Counted from the stretch's first letter, positions 25,540-34,121 are shown. The stretch is DNA of 64,000 nucleotides from Candidatus Gastranaerophilales bacterium (GCA_944325605.1 CALVAX010000001.1:124001-188000), one strand, 5' to 3'. Made by a program: numbers and translations. Notes: a model not told the origin generated them from the sequence alone.

Positions 25540-26547
25540 ATGGAAGAAGAAAATACTGTTAAGGAAGAAGAACAGCAGCCAGAAGTAAAGAAACACAAAC
25601 CGTTTAAAAGATATATATTTGCGGGAGTACTGGTATTGCTGGCCGTTGGCGGAGGATTTTTTATCCATGATATTTTGAATTATCAATCAACGGATGATGC
25701 ATATGTAGAAACAACGACTGTACAGGTTGCACCGCGTGTCAGCGGGCAGATTACGGATGTTTATATAACAGACAACCAGCCGGTGACAGAAGGAATGCTT
25801 GTTGCAAAGATTGATGATGCGGATTACAAAGCAATATATGAAGAAGAAAAAGCAAAATATGAAAGAGTGCTTTTAAATCAAAAAAATGCAAAAGCTGTTT
25901 TTGCGGCAGCCCAGACAAAAATAGATGTAGCAAAAAAGGATTTGGATAGATACACAAACCTTTATGCTCAGGGCGCAGTTTCAAAACAGACTCTTGACAA
26001 TGCGCAGGCGGCTTATGACGCTGCGCAGGCAAATATGACACAGGCTGAAGAATCTTTGCTTTCAAAAACAAACGACAAAGTTGCCGACGCTGATTTAAGA
26101 GAAGCAAAAGCTCAAATGGATCAGGCAGCCCTTGATTTGTCATATACAAAGATTTACGCACCTCAGGCCGGAACCGTTTCAAGTAGAAGAGTTGAGAAAG
26201 GTATGTACGTAAATACCGGAGCACCGTTGTTTACAATAGTTCCGCATAATGTCTGGGTTGTTGCAAACTTTAAAGAAAACCAGCTTGAGCATATGAAGCC
26301 GGGTCAGCCTGTTAATATAAAAATCGACACATATCCTGGGAAAGTTTTTAAAGGAAAAGTTGACAGTATTCAAAGGGCGTCGGGTGCAAAATCAAGCATG
26401 TTTCCGCCTGAAAATGCTGTCGGATCTTTCGTTAAAATAGTTCAGAGAATTCCTGTCAAAATCGTGTTTGATGAAAATATTAATCCGGAGGAATATAACA
26501 TAATTCCGGGAATGTCAGTTGTTCCAAAAGTAAGAATAAGAAATTAA
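25540..26547 (+). CDS. HlyD/EmrA-type membrane-fusion protein
   Basis: 335 residues. A short cytoplasmic Glu/Lys-rich tail is followed by one membrane helix (YIFAGVLVLLAVGGGFFI), then STDDAYVETTTVQVAPRVSGQI (biotinyl-lipoyl-like half). A coiled-coil hairpin runs from about 95 to 190, and the second half-motif is YTKIYAPQAGTVSSRRVEKGMYVN. The beta-barrel domain is VVANFKENQLEHMKPGQPVNIKIDTYPG. This is the EmrA pattern. It bridges the DHA2-type transporter downstream and the outer-membrane channel encoded divergently. Starts 12 bp after the MarR stop. Confidence 0.93.
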   Translation: MEEENTVKEEEQQPEVKKHKPFKRYIFAGVLVLLAVGGGFFIHDILNYQSTDDAYVETTTVQVAPRVSGQITDVYITDNQPVTEGMLVAKIDDADYKAIYEEEKAKYERVLLNQKNAKAVFAAAQTKIDVAKKDLDRYTNLYAQGAVSKQTLDNAQAAYDAAQANMTQAEESLLSKTNDKVADADLREAKAQMDQAALDLSYTKIYAPQAGTVSSRRVEKGMYVNTGAPLFTIVPHNVWVVANFKENQLEHMKPGQPVNIKIDTYPGKVFKGKVDSIQRASGAKSSMFPPENAVGSFVKIVQRIPVKIVFDENINPEEYNIIPGMSVVPKVRIRN

Positions 26548-26639
26548 AATTGTAGTGTAATAAAAGTGAGAGGTGAAGAGTAAAAGGACATTTTTGAAAA
26601 GAGAATGTGCTCTTCACCTTTTTTGATAAGGAAAAAGAA

Positions 26640-28205
26640 ATGGCTCAAACAACAGAATTAACACAGGAAGAATGGGTACCAAAAAATAATCCGTGGCTGA
26701 TAATTATGCCGGTAATCCTTGCAACGTTTATGTATGCGCTGGATGAAACCGTTGCAAACGTAGCGCTTCCGCATATTGCAGGGTCGTATTCGGTCAGCAA
26801 TCAGGAATCCATCTGGGTTTTAACAAGCTATTTGATGGCAAGCAGTATTGTTATCCCGATGATTGATTATTTTTGCCACCTGATGGGGCGAAAAGCCTTT
26901 TTTATGCTTGGAGTTTTTATATTTACTGTCGCATCATTTTTATGCGGAATTGCAAATTCAATCGTAATGCTGGTTGTGGCGCGCGCCATGCAGGGTATCG
27001 GCGGCGGATGCTTAATGCCGATGGCGCAGGCGATTACAATGGAAAGCTTTAAAGGAGAAGCAAGAAACAAGGCAATGGCTGTATTCGGGCTGGTTGTTGT
27101 TGTTGCGCCGATTTTGGGGCCTGTTATGGGCGGATGGATTACTGAAAACTGGTCTTGGCCGTATATTTTCTTTATAAATGTACCTTTCGGATTTTTCTGT
27201 ATTTTTCTTGCAAAAATGTTTCTTGAGGATCCGCCCTATGCAAGAAAGCAAAAAAATGTTGAGCTTAACAAATGGGGATTTCTGTGGCTTTGTGTGTGGC
27301 TTGTGCCGCTGCAGATTGTATTTGACAAAGGTAACGACGCGGACTGGTTTAATGCAACGTGGATCTGCTGGCTGACTGCGATTGCCGTTACGGGCGCAAT
27401 ATTATTCTTTGTATGGCAGATATGGGGCAAAAATCCGCTTGTTAAACTTGATGTTTTAAAGGATAAGAATTTTCTTTGCGGAACAGGCATGTTGATTTTA
27501 TTAAACGGAGTATTGCTTGCGTCGCTTGCGATTTTGCCGCAGCTTCTGCAGAATATGCTTGGATACGACGCATTTACAAGCGGGGTTGCCATTATGCCAA
27601 GAGGGCTCGGGGCGTTTCTTGCGCTTGCAATATTCGGTGGGCTTGGCGGAAGGCTTACGTACAAAACCTACGGAATTATCGGACTTTTTTGTATGGGTCT
27701 CGGCGGCTGGCTTTTCAGCGAATTGAACCTTAATATCAGCATGATGAACATTGTCCTTCCAAACTTTATTTTCGGAATAGGGCTTGTATTTTCAATGATG
27801 CCGATTACGACACTTTCCTGCATAACCCTTAGAAACGACCAGATGACAAACGCTTCAGGGTTTCAAAATCTATTAAAAACAATCGGAGGCGCAATTGGAA
27901 CTTCTCTTGTCGCAACAATGATTTCAAGGCTGTCGCAGGTTCACCAGAACGGGCTTGTCAAAAATATGACGGAAGCTAATCCGCAGTTTTACGAAAGACT
28001 CAACACTTATGCCGCAACATTTATTCATCAGGCCGGCGATATGATAAATTCAACCTATATGGCAGGGAAAATGCTTTATAATCAGTTAATCCAGCAATCA
28101 ACACTCTGTGCGTATATGTCAACCTTTAAAGTGTTTGCAATTGCCTGTTTTGTGTTAATTCCGCTTATGTTTATTTTGCAGGGCGAGAAAAAGGCAGCAA
28201 ATTAA
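26640..28205 (+). CDS. EmrB/QacA-family (DHA2) multidrug MFS transporter
   Basis: The ATG at 26640 with an AAGGA site is preferred to upstream in-frame codons. The 521-residue protein has about 14 membrane helices. DHA2 signatures are present: MYALDETVANVALPHIAG (motif D1-like), WVLTSYLMASSIVIPM, GRKAFFMLGVFIFTVASFLCG (motif A region), RAMQGIGGGCLMPMAQAI (motif B) and GLVVVVAPILGPVMGGWITE (motif C). It is expected to export hydrophobic drugs by proton antiport with the adjacent HlyD-like protein. The operon ends in a strong terminator. Confidence 0.93.
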   Translation: MAQTTELTQEEWVPKNNPWLIIMPVILATFMYALDETVANVALPHIAGSYSVSNQESIWVLTSYLMASSIVIPMIDYFCHLMGRKAFFMLGVFIFTVASFLCGIANSIVMLVVARAMQGIGGGCLMPMAQAITMESFKGEARNKAMAVFGLVVVVAPILGPVMGGWITENWSWPYIFFINVPFGFFCIFLAKMFLEDPPYARKQKNVELNKWGFLWLCVWLVPLQIVFDKGNDADWFNATWICWLTAIAVTGAILFFVWQIWGKNPLVKLDVLKDKNFLCGTGMLILLNGVLLASLAILPQLLQNMLGYDAFTSGVAIMPRGLGAFLALAIFGGLGGRLTYKTYGIIGLFCMGLGGWLFSELNLNISMMNIVLPNFIFGIGLVFSMMPITTLSCITLRNDQMTNASGFQNLLKTIGGAIGTSLVATMISRLSQVHQNGLVKNMTEANPQFYERLNTYAATFIHQAGDMINSTYMAGKMLYNQLIQQSTLCAYMSTFKVFAIACFVLIPLMFILQGEKKAAN

Positions 28206-28226
28206 GATTTTTTTTAAAATCTGTTT

Positions 28227-28258
28227 CCGCCGGTGTCTGAATGGAGCCGGCGGTTTTT
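28227..28258. terminator. Terminator after the efflux operon
   Basis: A perfect CCGCCGG/CCGGCGG stem with a 13-nt loop is followed by TTTTT. It also faces the convergent phosphoesterase gene. Confidence 0.88.
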
Positions 28259-28262
28259 AATT

Positions 28263-29042
28263 TTAAACAAACTCAATTAAAACAATTTCGGGCCGGCAAA
28301 GCAACCTGACAGGTAAAATACTTGTGCCGATACCATTTGATACAAAAAGCCTTCTGCCTTTAACAACGAAAAATCCGTAAGCGTATTTAGTTCCGTATTT
28401 AGAAGGCGCAACAACCGCCCCGATAACCGGCAGACGGATCTGTCCGCCGTGCAGATGCCCCGCAAGCGTCAAATTCACGGACAGAGGAACCTCTTCAATG
28501 ATATCAGGTGTGTGGGTTAGTAAAATTACCGGCGGTTTCGTTCCTTTAAGCGCCTTTTCAACGTCCGGTGTCTGCGTCTGCAAATCTTCGACTCCTGCAA
28601 TGTAAACTTGACCTGCTTTTTTGTTTGAATTTTTCAGCACTGTAATGCCATGTTTTGCAAGCGCGTCCGTGATTTCCGCCGCCCCCTGCCAGACATCATG
28701 GTTCCCGAGAACCGTATAAGTTCCGTATTTTGATTTTAATTTCCCGAGTTCTTCTGCAATAATTTCAATGTTTAACCCCTGCCCTTTTTTATGTCCGTTT
28801 ACAAAGTCTCCGCCAAGAAGAATTATGTCGGCATTTTCAGCGTTAATCCGCTCAACGTCTCTTTTAAGCCGTGATTTTTCATGCCGTTTGTAGTGCAAAT
28901 CCGACGCAAAAAGAACTTTTAAACCTTTTAGCGACTCATCTTTAACAGTCAAATGCCTGACCGTCAGAATGTTAGGTTCAACAGCAATTGACCACAAAGT
29001 AATTAATAAAATAACAAAAATTAAGAAAAATAAGACTTTCAT
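28263..29042 (-). CDS. Membrane-anchored metallophosphoesterase (YaeI-like)
   Basis: 259 residues with an amino-terminal membrane anchor (MKVLFFLIFVILLITLWSIA). Metallophosphatase motifs appear in order: FASDLHYKRHE (D-x-H), IILLGGDFVNG (GDxxx), TVLGNHDVWQG (GNHD), ILLTHTPD and LTLAGHLHGGQIRLP (GHxH). The metal-binding Asp, Asn and His residues are all present. Relatives include YaeI-type enzymes acting on lipid-linked or lipid A precursors; the substrate here is not established. Confidence 0.88.
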   Translation of the reverse strand: MKVLFFLIFVILLITLWSIAVEPNILTVRHLTVKDESLKGLKVLFASDLHYKRHEKSRLKRDVERINAENADIILLGGDFVNGHKKGQGLNIEIIAEELGKLKSKYGTYTVLGNHDVWQGAAEITDALAKHGITVLKNSNKKAGQVYIAGVEDLQTQTPDVEKALKGTKPPVILLTHTPDIIEEVPLSVNLTLAGHLHGGQIRLPVIGAVVAPSKYGTKYAYGFFVVKGRRLFVSNGIGTSILPVRLLCRPEIVLIEFV

Positions 29043-29223
29043 TTTTCAATTTTATTATAAAAATAAGGAAATACCTTTTAATAAACATAAATTATCAGAA
29101 TTTTACCCTGTGTGAAATATTGGTATTCTTCTGAAAAGTTTCTTTGTTTGGCCTATAGCGGTTTATACACAGTCATTTATAAATTGCAAAAACAGAAAAT
29201 TTTGCTAAAAAATAAAAAAAGTC

Positions 29224-29251
29224 TTTACAAAAAAAAATCAGCATGTAGAAT
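29224..29251 (+). promoter_or_regulatory. Promoter for tRNA-Ala
   Basis: TTTACA, a 16-bp spacer and TAGAAT lie 90 bp upstream of the tRNA in an otherwise empty 300-bp gap. Confidence 0.5.
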
Positions 29252-29341
29252 TAAAATTGTGGCGGAAATAAATAGTTAAAAACCGCTGCGCACCGCAAAA
29301 AATTTCTGATAAAAAGGGAAAAGCGGATGACAAAAGAATAA

Positions 29342-29414
29342 GGGGGTTTAGCTCAGCTGGTAGAGCACCTGCTTTGCACGCAGGGGGTCAGGAGTTCGAA
29401 TCTCCTAACCTCCA
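29342..29414 (+). tRNA. tRNA-Ala (anticodon TGC)
   Basis: The cloverleaf is visible: acceptor GGGGGTT/AACCTCC, D arm GCTCAGCTGGTAGAGC, anticodon stem CCTGC/GCAGG with loop TTTGCAC, and T arm AGGAGTTCGAATCTCCT. CCA is not encoded. The accessory island begins immediately downstream. Confidence 0.94.
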
Positions 29415-29451
29415 AAATAAAAGGGATATCGAAAGATGTCCCTTTTATTTT
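29414..29451 (+). terminator. Terminator after tRNA-Ala
   Basis: A perfect 13-bp stem AAAATAAAAGGGA/TCCCTTTTATTTT with a 12-nt loop starts at the tRNA 3' end. Confidence 0.88.
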
Positions 29452-29539
29452 GGTTTGTCTTGGTATGAGAACTTTCAAAATGCGTCAGCATTTAAGGAGT
29501 ACGAGCGCGAGTGAGCTGAGGCTGGTGTTATGTATCAGT

Positions 29540-29596
29540 GTTATGTATCAGGGATTTTGAGAAAAAGTATCGCAAGTTTGACATTTAAGTCGGAAA
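29540..29596 (+). repeat. Island-boundary direct repeat, copy 1
   Basis: Core ATTTTGAGAAAAAGTATCGC followed by AAGTTTGACATTTAAGTCGG. Copies at 32917-32972 and 61171-61213 share about 40 of 45 positions. This copy lies 126 bp after tRNA-Ala. Confidence 0.75.
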
Positions 29597-29600
29597 ACAC

Positions 29601-29984
29601 TTATAAATTTTCGATTTTTTGCAATTTTTCGAGTCCCGAAATAAAATAAATAACCTGAGTAATATTTTCAGAATTAAGAGTTGTTTTAGTCGCCAGCAGT
29701 TCTCTTAATTCATCTTCAAAGGATTTATCCGGGATATTGTGTCCTTTATTTTCAAACAAAATATCAGCAAGAACAAACAATTCATCATTAAATTTTAAAG
29801 CGTCACTAAGTTGTTTAATAGTAATAGCTTTCGGGAAATTAGCCATTTTACCGTTTTCGAGTTTAGTTATTAAAGCGGCACTGACACTTGAAAGTTTTTC
29901 CAAATCTCTTAAACTTAGTTTCAAAGCCAGACGTCTTTGTTTGAGGACAGTACCGAATTTAATAAGTTGTGTATGTTTATCCAT
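29601..29984 (-). CDS. XRE-family helix-turn-helix regulator
   Basis: 127 residues. The Cro/C1-type HTH is GTVLKQRRLALKLSLRDLEKLSSVSAALITKLENGK, at residues about 12-47, with the usual LRDLEKLSSVS turn and KLENG signature. The carboxy-terminal half is acidic/helical, probably for dimerisation or anti-repressor sensing. It is divergent from the toxin-like gene across a 137-bp gap that holds a strong promoter, so it probably controls the toxin/immunity cluster. Confidence 0.82.
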   Translation of the reverse strand: MDKHTQLIKFGTVLKQRRLALKLSLRDLEKLSSVSAALITKLENGKMANFPKAITIKQLSDALKFNDELFVLADILFENKGHNIPDKSFEDELRELLATKTTLNSENITQVIYFISGLEKLQKIENL

Positions 29985-30034
29985 AAGTTACCTCAAAAGA
30001 ATAGTATCATAATTCAAATAACAAATCAACACTG

Positions 30035-30063
30035 TTGACAAATATGAAAAACAATGATATATT
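30035..30063 (+). promoter_or_regulatory. Strong promoter for the toxin/immunity operon
   Basis: A consensus TTGACA, 17-bp spacer and TATATT lie 59 bp before the toxin-like gene, within reach of the divergently encoded XRE regulator. Confidence 0.6.
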
Positions 30064-30121
30064 ATATATTATTCAACAAATATTGAGAAATATAATACAC
30101 TAACCGAAGGAGAGAATATAC

Positions 30122-31087
30122 ATGGCAAATTTAAGAAATTTTATTAATGCAATCGCAAACGATAACAGAATTTACACGGCAGAAGATATCGGCGGTATGA
30201 CAAGCAAAGAATTTTTAGCAAATGAAAAAGCCATAGATTATCAACTGAACAATTTGGGCATACCAAGAGAGTCCGATTTGGCCGGCAATCTTGATGTTGT
30301 ATATGTTCATGGATACACCAGAGATGACGGCACCGAGGTAAGAGCACACTATCGTTCCAAGCCGGATGGAGTTGTGGGGAATAATTATCAGATGGATGGT
30401 GTGGCAACAGGAGGAGCCTCAAATGTTGACAATTTCAATATAGAAAATTCCGGACTAAACAATGTTGATTCAAATAATATGAAATCTGCAGATTTTTCAC
30501 AATTAGAAACAACTAATCCTTTTGCAAAAATTAATGCAGAAAAAAATGCAAACAGACCGGATGCCCGAGAATTGATGAACATAGCTTTATCAGGGTTTGA
30601 AAATTTACCTGAACATCCTGAGTTTAATGTTTTTCAACCAGAAGCGGCTGAATATGTTAATGATCAATTAAACATACAAAATTCAAAAGGATTGTCAATA
30701 CCAAAAGACTGGCATGGTGTAATATATGATAAAAACAGCGGTTTCAGCAAACGATTATCCAATTCGCCGGAATTACAGACTCAAATAATGTCAAAATATG
30801 ACAAAAAATCAAAAAAATTTACAACAAATCAGATAGGCATAGGATTTAGCGAAGATAAAAATTTAAACTATTCGATAGGTCATGGTACAATCTTAAAACC
30901 TCAAATAGAAAATGGAGAATTTAGAGGGATATTATTTGATAAATATGACTATAAATGGTTAAGCAAAGAAGAATTACCAAATGCAGAAACCCGAAAACTA
31001 AATAATAGTGCATATACACTTCAAAATACTCCTTTACTAACAAATTACTATGTTATAATACCTGTAAGATTTAGATTAGGGAAATAA
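30122..31087 (+). CDS. Probable polymorphic-type toxin (321 aa), conserved front and unassigned carboxy-terminal domain
   Basis: An AGGAG site precedes the ATG. The front carries VVYVHGYTRDDGTEVRAHYR followed by SKPDG, a short motif common in phage-associated and secreted-toxin carrier proteins. A Asn-rich linker (residues 100-150) leads to a distinct carboxy-terminal domain (IPKDWHGVIYDKNSGFSKRL...TNQIGIGFSEDKNLNYSIGHGTIL). It ends in TPLLTNYYVIIPVRFRLGK. The membrane-protein gene starting 3 bp later, and a downstream orphan copy of this same tail, support a toxin with exchangeable tip. The catalytic activity is not recognisable. No signal peptide is seen. Confidence 0.5.
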   Translation: MANLRNFINAIANDNRIYTAEDIGGMTSKEFLANEKAIDYQLNNLGIPRESDLAGNLDVVYVHGYTRDDGTEVRAHYRSKPDGVVGNNYQMDGVATGGASNVDNFNIENSGLNNVDSNNMKSADFSQLETTNPFAKINAEKNANRPDARELMNIALSGFENLPEHPEFNVFQPEAAEYVNDQLNIQNSKGLSIPKDWHGVIYDKNSGFSKRLSNSPELQTQIMSKYDKKSKKFTTNQIGIGFSEDKNLNYSIGHGTILKPQIENGEFRGILFDKYDYKWLSKEELPNAETRKLNNSAYTLQNTPLLTNYYVIIPVRFRLGK

Positions 31088-31089
31088 CT

Positions 31090-31563
31090 ATGTATAATTT
31101 ATTAAAAAATATAGTTTGTTTATTGCTTATTAATATTTTTGCAAATGCAAGTCCATTGGAAGGTTGTTTAATTTTAATATTAATGTACTATAAATTTACA
31201 GATGATATTTCAGTATTGCAGCTAAAGGGTTTGGCAGTACTGGTAGTCATAATACATATATTACTCTTTTTGCGTTTATTGGTTTTACCTTTTGCATATA
31301 AAAAATTAGAAAATTCTACAAATTATGCCTTGGTGTCTAAATTTATCCACAAATTAAAGCAATCAAATTATTTAAAATTAACAGTTCTAGTAATTGCATA
31401 TTTTTGTTATTGTCCAACAGGTTTACCTTACTTTAGCGGGGATTTTGATGGTCAGCTAATTCAGGGGTTAATTTTTGGTTTACTAGGCAGTTACATTGTT
31501 TTATTTGCCTGGTGGTACATAGAGGACAAAATAAAAAACAGGATAAAAAATAATAAATTTTGA
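31090..31563 (+). CDS. Membrane protein, probable immunity protein 1
   Basis: 157 residues with about four membrane helices: LLKNIVCLLLINIF, GLAVLVVIIHILLFLRLLVLPF, YLKLTVLVIAYFCY and LIQGLIFGLLGSYIVLFAWW. It ends in YIEDKIKNRIKNN. It starts 3 bp after the toxin-like gene. The carboxy-terminal GLLGSYIVL..WYIEDKIK is shared with the next membrane protein, so they are paralogues. Position and duplication suggest a membrane immunity protein specific to the neighbouring toxin tip; this is inference. Confidence 0.55.
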   Translation: MYNLLKNIVCLLLINIFANASPLEGCLILILMYYKFTDDISVLQLKGLAVLVVIIHILLFLRLLVLPFAYKKLENSTNYALVSKFIHKLKQSNYLKLTVLVIAYFCYCPTGLPYFSGDFDGQLIQGLIFGLLGSYIVLFAWWYIEDKIKNRIKNNKF

Positions 31564-31571
31564 TAGTGTAA

Positions 31572-31676
31572 TCCGTTGATAATTTTTATAACAATGCGAT
31601 GGCAGTAATGCAACATACCCCCCTTGCGGAAAATTATTATGTTATAATACCAATAAAATTTGGATTGACAAAATAA
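31572..31676 (+). pseudogene. Orphan toxin tail 1
   Basis: An open stretch without its own start or ribosome site reads SVDNFYNNAMAVMQH then TPLAENYYVIIPIKFGLTK and stop. It aligns with the end of the 321-aa toxin (TPLLTNYYVIIPVRFRLGK). It is followed 2 bp later by a second immunity-like gene. This is the expected structure of an alternative tip/immunity cassette whose front was lost. Confidence 0.65.
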
Positions 31677-31678
31677 CA

Positions 31679-32155
31679 ATGAAAAAAATAGCCAGAGTTT
31701 TATTAAATAGAGATATGTTAATGCTATATATTGTTAATTTTTTGTTAGCAGATACAGCAATATTTGTATTCTTTCTGGTAATGGCAGCCGCATTTTTAGA
31801 AAAATATAATTATTTTATCTTAGCAGTAATAATAATGGTTGGAAGATTATTTATATTACCAAATTTTTATAATTGGTTTGCAGGATTTGCAAAAGACAAA
31901 TATATACAGGATTTTTTGTATGGATTAAGACATTCCCTAAAAGTAAAATTGTTGGTGGCAATATTAAGTCCAATCCCATTTATAATTGAATGTTTTATTT
32001 TATCTAATTGTGCAGAATCTGATTTTTGGGGACTATTAGAGGGTATCATAACTCTATATATTTTTTCATTATTTGCTGGATTGCTGGGCAGTTATATAGT
32101 ATTATATATCTACTGGTACATAGAGGATAAGATAAAAGGTAGAAATGTAAACTAA
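31679..32155 (+). CDS. Membrane protein, probable immunity protein 2
   Basis: 158 residues with four predicted membrane helices. The carboxy-terminal signature GLLGSYIVLYIYWYIEDKIKGR matches immunity-like protein 1. Its amino-terminal half differs (MKKIARVLLNRDMLMLYIVNF), which fits partner-specific variation. It directly follows the orphan tail at 31572-31676 and probably pairs with that lost toxin. Very AT-rich. Confidence 0.55.
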   Translation: MKKIARVLLNRDMLMLYIVNFLLADTAIFVFFLVMAAAFLEKYNYFILAVIIMVGRLFILPNFYNWFAGFAKDKYIQDFLYGLRHSLKVKLLVAILSPIPFIIECFILSNCAESDFWGLLEGIITLYIFSLFAGLLGSYIVLYIYWYIEDKIKGRNVN

Positions 32156-32263
32156 AATATTTATAACTGGAAAGTACAAATGGGATATTCAGCACAGGAA
32201 ACAGGAAAATTAAATCCATACTTTACAATTGTAAAATGTAGGTATAAACTGAATAAATCATAA
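32156..32263 (+). pseudogene. Possible orphan toxin tail 2
   Basis: An open stretch following a stop reads NIYNWKVQMGYSAQETG then KLNPYFTIVKCRYKLNKS and stop, 12 bp before the third membrane-protein gene. It lacks a start codon in a plausible position. The pattern (aromatic-rich beta end, then an immunity-like gene) repeats the previous cassette, but sequence similarity is weak. Confidence 0.4.
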
Positions 32264-32275
32264 GGACTTTTATAT

Positions 32276-32728
32276 ATGAAAAAAACAGATTTGTATTTAT
32301 ATTTCAATATATTGAATATAATATTTGCTTTCTATATAGTAGCAATGGCGTTTATTTTGTTTATAACTCTTGCTATGGCACCAAATGCTATTATGCCAGC
32401 CTGTATGTTTTTACTCTGCATAATTATAAAATTTTTGCTTTTACCCATACTATTCAGAATTTATGAAAAAAAATTTCCGATTTCAATCTTGAACAAAATG
32501 CAAAATGAATTAAAAACGAATAAAAATATCAGAAAATCAGTATTATTATTAGCTTTTTACTATGATGCAGTTACTATATTGTTCTTTGCTTTTCCGTTAT
32601 TAAAAGAGGCACATTTTGGAAGTTTATTATTTTTTCCGATATTATGGGAGATATATACGTTAGGTGGTGTATTGATGTTCTATATGGGTTTATTTGGATT
32701 ATGGAAAATTCAAGGCAAATTAGAATAA
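32276..32728 (+). CDS. Membrane protein, probable immunity protein 3
   Basis: 150 residues with about four membrane helices: LNIIFAFYIVAMAFILFITLAM, CMFLLCIIIKFLLLPILF, VLLLAFYYDAVTILFFAF and LGGVLMFYMGLFGLWKIQGK. Layout and length resemble immunity-like proteins 1 and 2, though the end motif is only loosely conserved. AAGGA lies 10 nt before the ATG. A stem-loop about 100 bp downstream may terminate the cluster. Confidence 0.5.
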   Translation: MKKTDLYLYFNILNIIFAFYIVAMAFILFITLAMAPNAIMPACMFLLCIIIKFLLLPILFRIYEKKFPISILNKMQNELKTNKNIRKSVLLLAFYYDAVTILFFAFPLLKEAHFGSLLFFPILWEIYTLGGVLMFYMGLFGLWKIQGKLE

Positions 32729-32832
32729 AAACTTATTTAGGATAATAATTGTGTTGAAAAGATACAAAAGCTATTTAAAACACTTGATATGCTGGTAAAA
32801 TAGAGTTAAATTATGAATGACAAATTAATATC

Positions 32833-32859
32833 AGTTCAGGAGTCCGAGCCTCCTGAACT
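32833..32859. terminator. Stem-loop ending the toxin/immunity cluster (resembles a tRNA T-arm)
   Basis: A perfect 10-bp stem AGTTCAGGAG/CTCCTGAACT has a 7-nt loop and a weak A/T tail. The central TCAGGAGTCCGAGCCTCCT matches 16 of 19 bases of the T-arm of tRNA-Ala at 29342, so it may be a remnant of the tRNA 3' end rather than a dedicated terminator. Confidence 0.5.
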
Positions 32860-32916
32860 ATAAAAACAGCCTTTGAACACTATTGTAACAGGCAATGAAT
32901 ATATTACATTATAGAT

Positions 32917-32972
32917 GTTGTGTATCAAGAATTTTGAGAAAAAGTATCGCGAGTTTGACATTTTAGTCGGAA
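32917..32972 (+). repeat. Island-boundary direct repeat, copy 2
   Basis: TTTTGAGAAAAAGTATCGCG then AGTTTGACATTTTAGTCGGA; nearly identical to copy 1. Both copies begin with a GTTnTGTATCA block. It separates the toxin/immunity module from the retron. Confidence 0.75.
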
Positions 32973-32987
32973 GATAGTTATATTTTT

Positions 32988-34121
32988 TTAAAATAATTCA
33001 CCATATCTACTTTTTATTTCAGAAAATAAAGGTTCAATTTTGTTATATTTAGCAATATCAACATCTTTTAAGTATGCCATAAGTCCTATCAAATGGTTCA
33101 TTAAACCATATGTAGAATAAAATCCTCTCTCCTTTGCAACAGATTGCAATCCAAACTTTTTAATAATATATAGTAATCCCTCAATCCTTTTAAATCCTTC
33201 TTTCGATATTCGAGGTTGTTTTCCATCTACTAAAAGACCTAATACTAATTTTTTTGCTCCGGGGCCAGCAATTCTACTTTTCTCTTTATTTTCTATGAAA
33301 TGATTTTTTCTAATAATTTTAATAATTTGCTTCCTTATTGTATCTATAGATAAATTATTTGGTAAACTCACTGTAGAAAAGGTTAAATCGTCAGCATATC
33401 TTGTGTATACAAAACCAAGATTTTTCGCATACTCTTGTAACTCTTCATCCAGATTTTTTGCTACCAGATTACTTAATGCGGGACTCGTGGCAGCTCCTTG
33501 GGGTAATACCCCAATCAAATCATATTTATATTGTTTATAATTATAGGCATTTTTATTTCGAGGCATATTATACGAACGCGGTAATCTTGTAGTTGTACAA
33601 ATTCTAGCTAGTTCAAATGCCAAAATATCTTTATAGCCTATAGATTTAAAAACATTGTATACATTACTTTCTGTAATACTAAAGAAAAAATCTTTTAAAT
33701 CAAATTGTAATAACCACTCACAACCACAATGCTTCTGTGCACATTTTAATATTCCTCCATTTCTATTAAAAGCATAGGCACAGGGATGAATTGGAATATT
33801 TTTTAAAATTTCTTTATTTATGTAATTATGTAATATATGCAAATTTTTTATTGCAGCATGAATAAACCTATGTTTTCCATTCCGTTTCCTTATGGAAAAC
33901 ATTCTATAATTTGATTTATCAAAACGTCTTGATACTGTTCCATACAGAAAATCATAATTAAGATTTGTAATAAATGCTAAATGCATTAATGTAAAAATAA
34001 CAGGAACGTCATTTTTAATCAAATTTTGGGCATAGCACTGTAAATCTATAATACTTTCTTTGCTAAGATTACCTTGTCTATTAGCTTCTTTTATTAAGTG
34101 ATGTATTGACCAAGCTTCCAC
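32988..34121 (-). CDS. Retron-type reverse transcriptase
   Basis: 377 residues with a GTG start and an AGGAG site 6 nt upstream. RT blocks appear in order: YRMFSIRKRNGKHRFIHAA; the retron-type AQKH version of the NAxxH block near 127-131; DLKDFFFSI at 141-149; LPQGAATSPALSN at 206-218; the catalytic YTRYADD at 239-245; and LVLGLLVDGKQPRI corresponding to the VTG region. There is no maturase or protease domain, which excludes group II introns. It makes msDNA from the adjacent RNA. It lies 11 bp after the phosphoribosyltransferase-like gene, and its first codons overlap the predicted a2 arm of the msr-msd RNA. Confidence 0.92.
   Translation of the reverse strand: MEAWSIHHLIKEANRQGNLSKESIIDLQCYAQNLIKNDVPVIFTLMHLAFITNLNYDFLYGTVSRRFDKSNYRMFSIRKRNGKHRFIHAAIKNLHILHNYINKEILKNIPIHPCAYAFNRNGGILKCAQKHCGCEWLLQFDLKDFFFSITESNVYNVFKSIGYKDILAFELARICTTTRLPRSYNMPRNKNAYNYKQYKYDLIGVLPQGAATSPALSNLVAKNLDEELQEYAKNLGFVYTRYADDLTFSTVSLPNNLSIDTIRKQIIKIIRKNHFIENKEKSRIAGPGAKKLVLGLLVDGKQPRISKEGFKRIEGLLYIIKKFGLQSVAKERGFYSTYGLMNHLIGLMAYLKDVDIAKYNKIEPLFSEIKSRYGELF

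Noticed and set aside
32988-34121. Group II intron or diversity-generating retroelement
   Set aside because: There is no maturase or endonuclease domain, no intron RNA fold, and no template/variable repeat pair; the RT has retron-type features and an adjacent msr-msd-like RNA.
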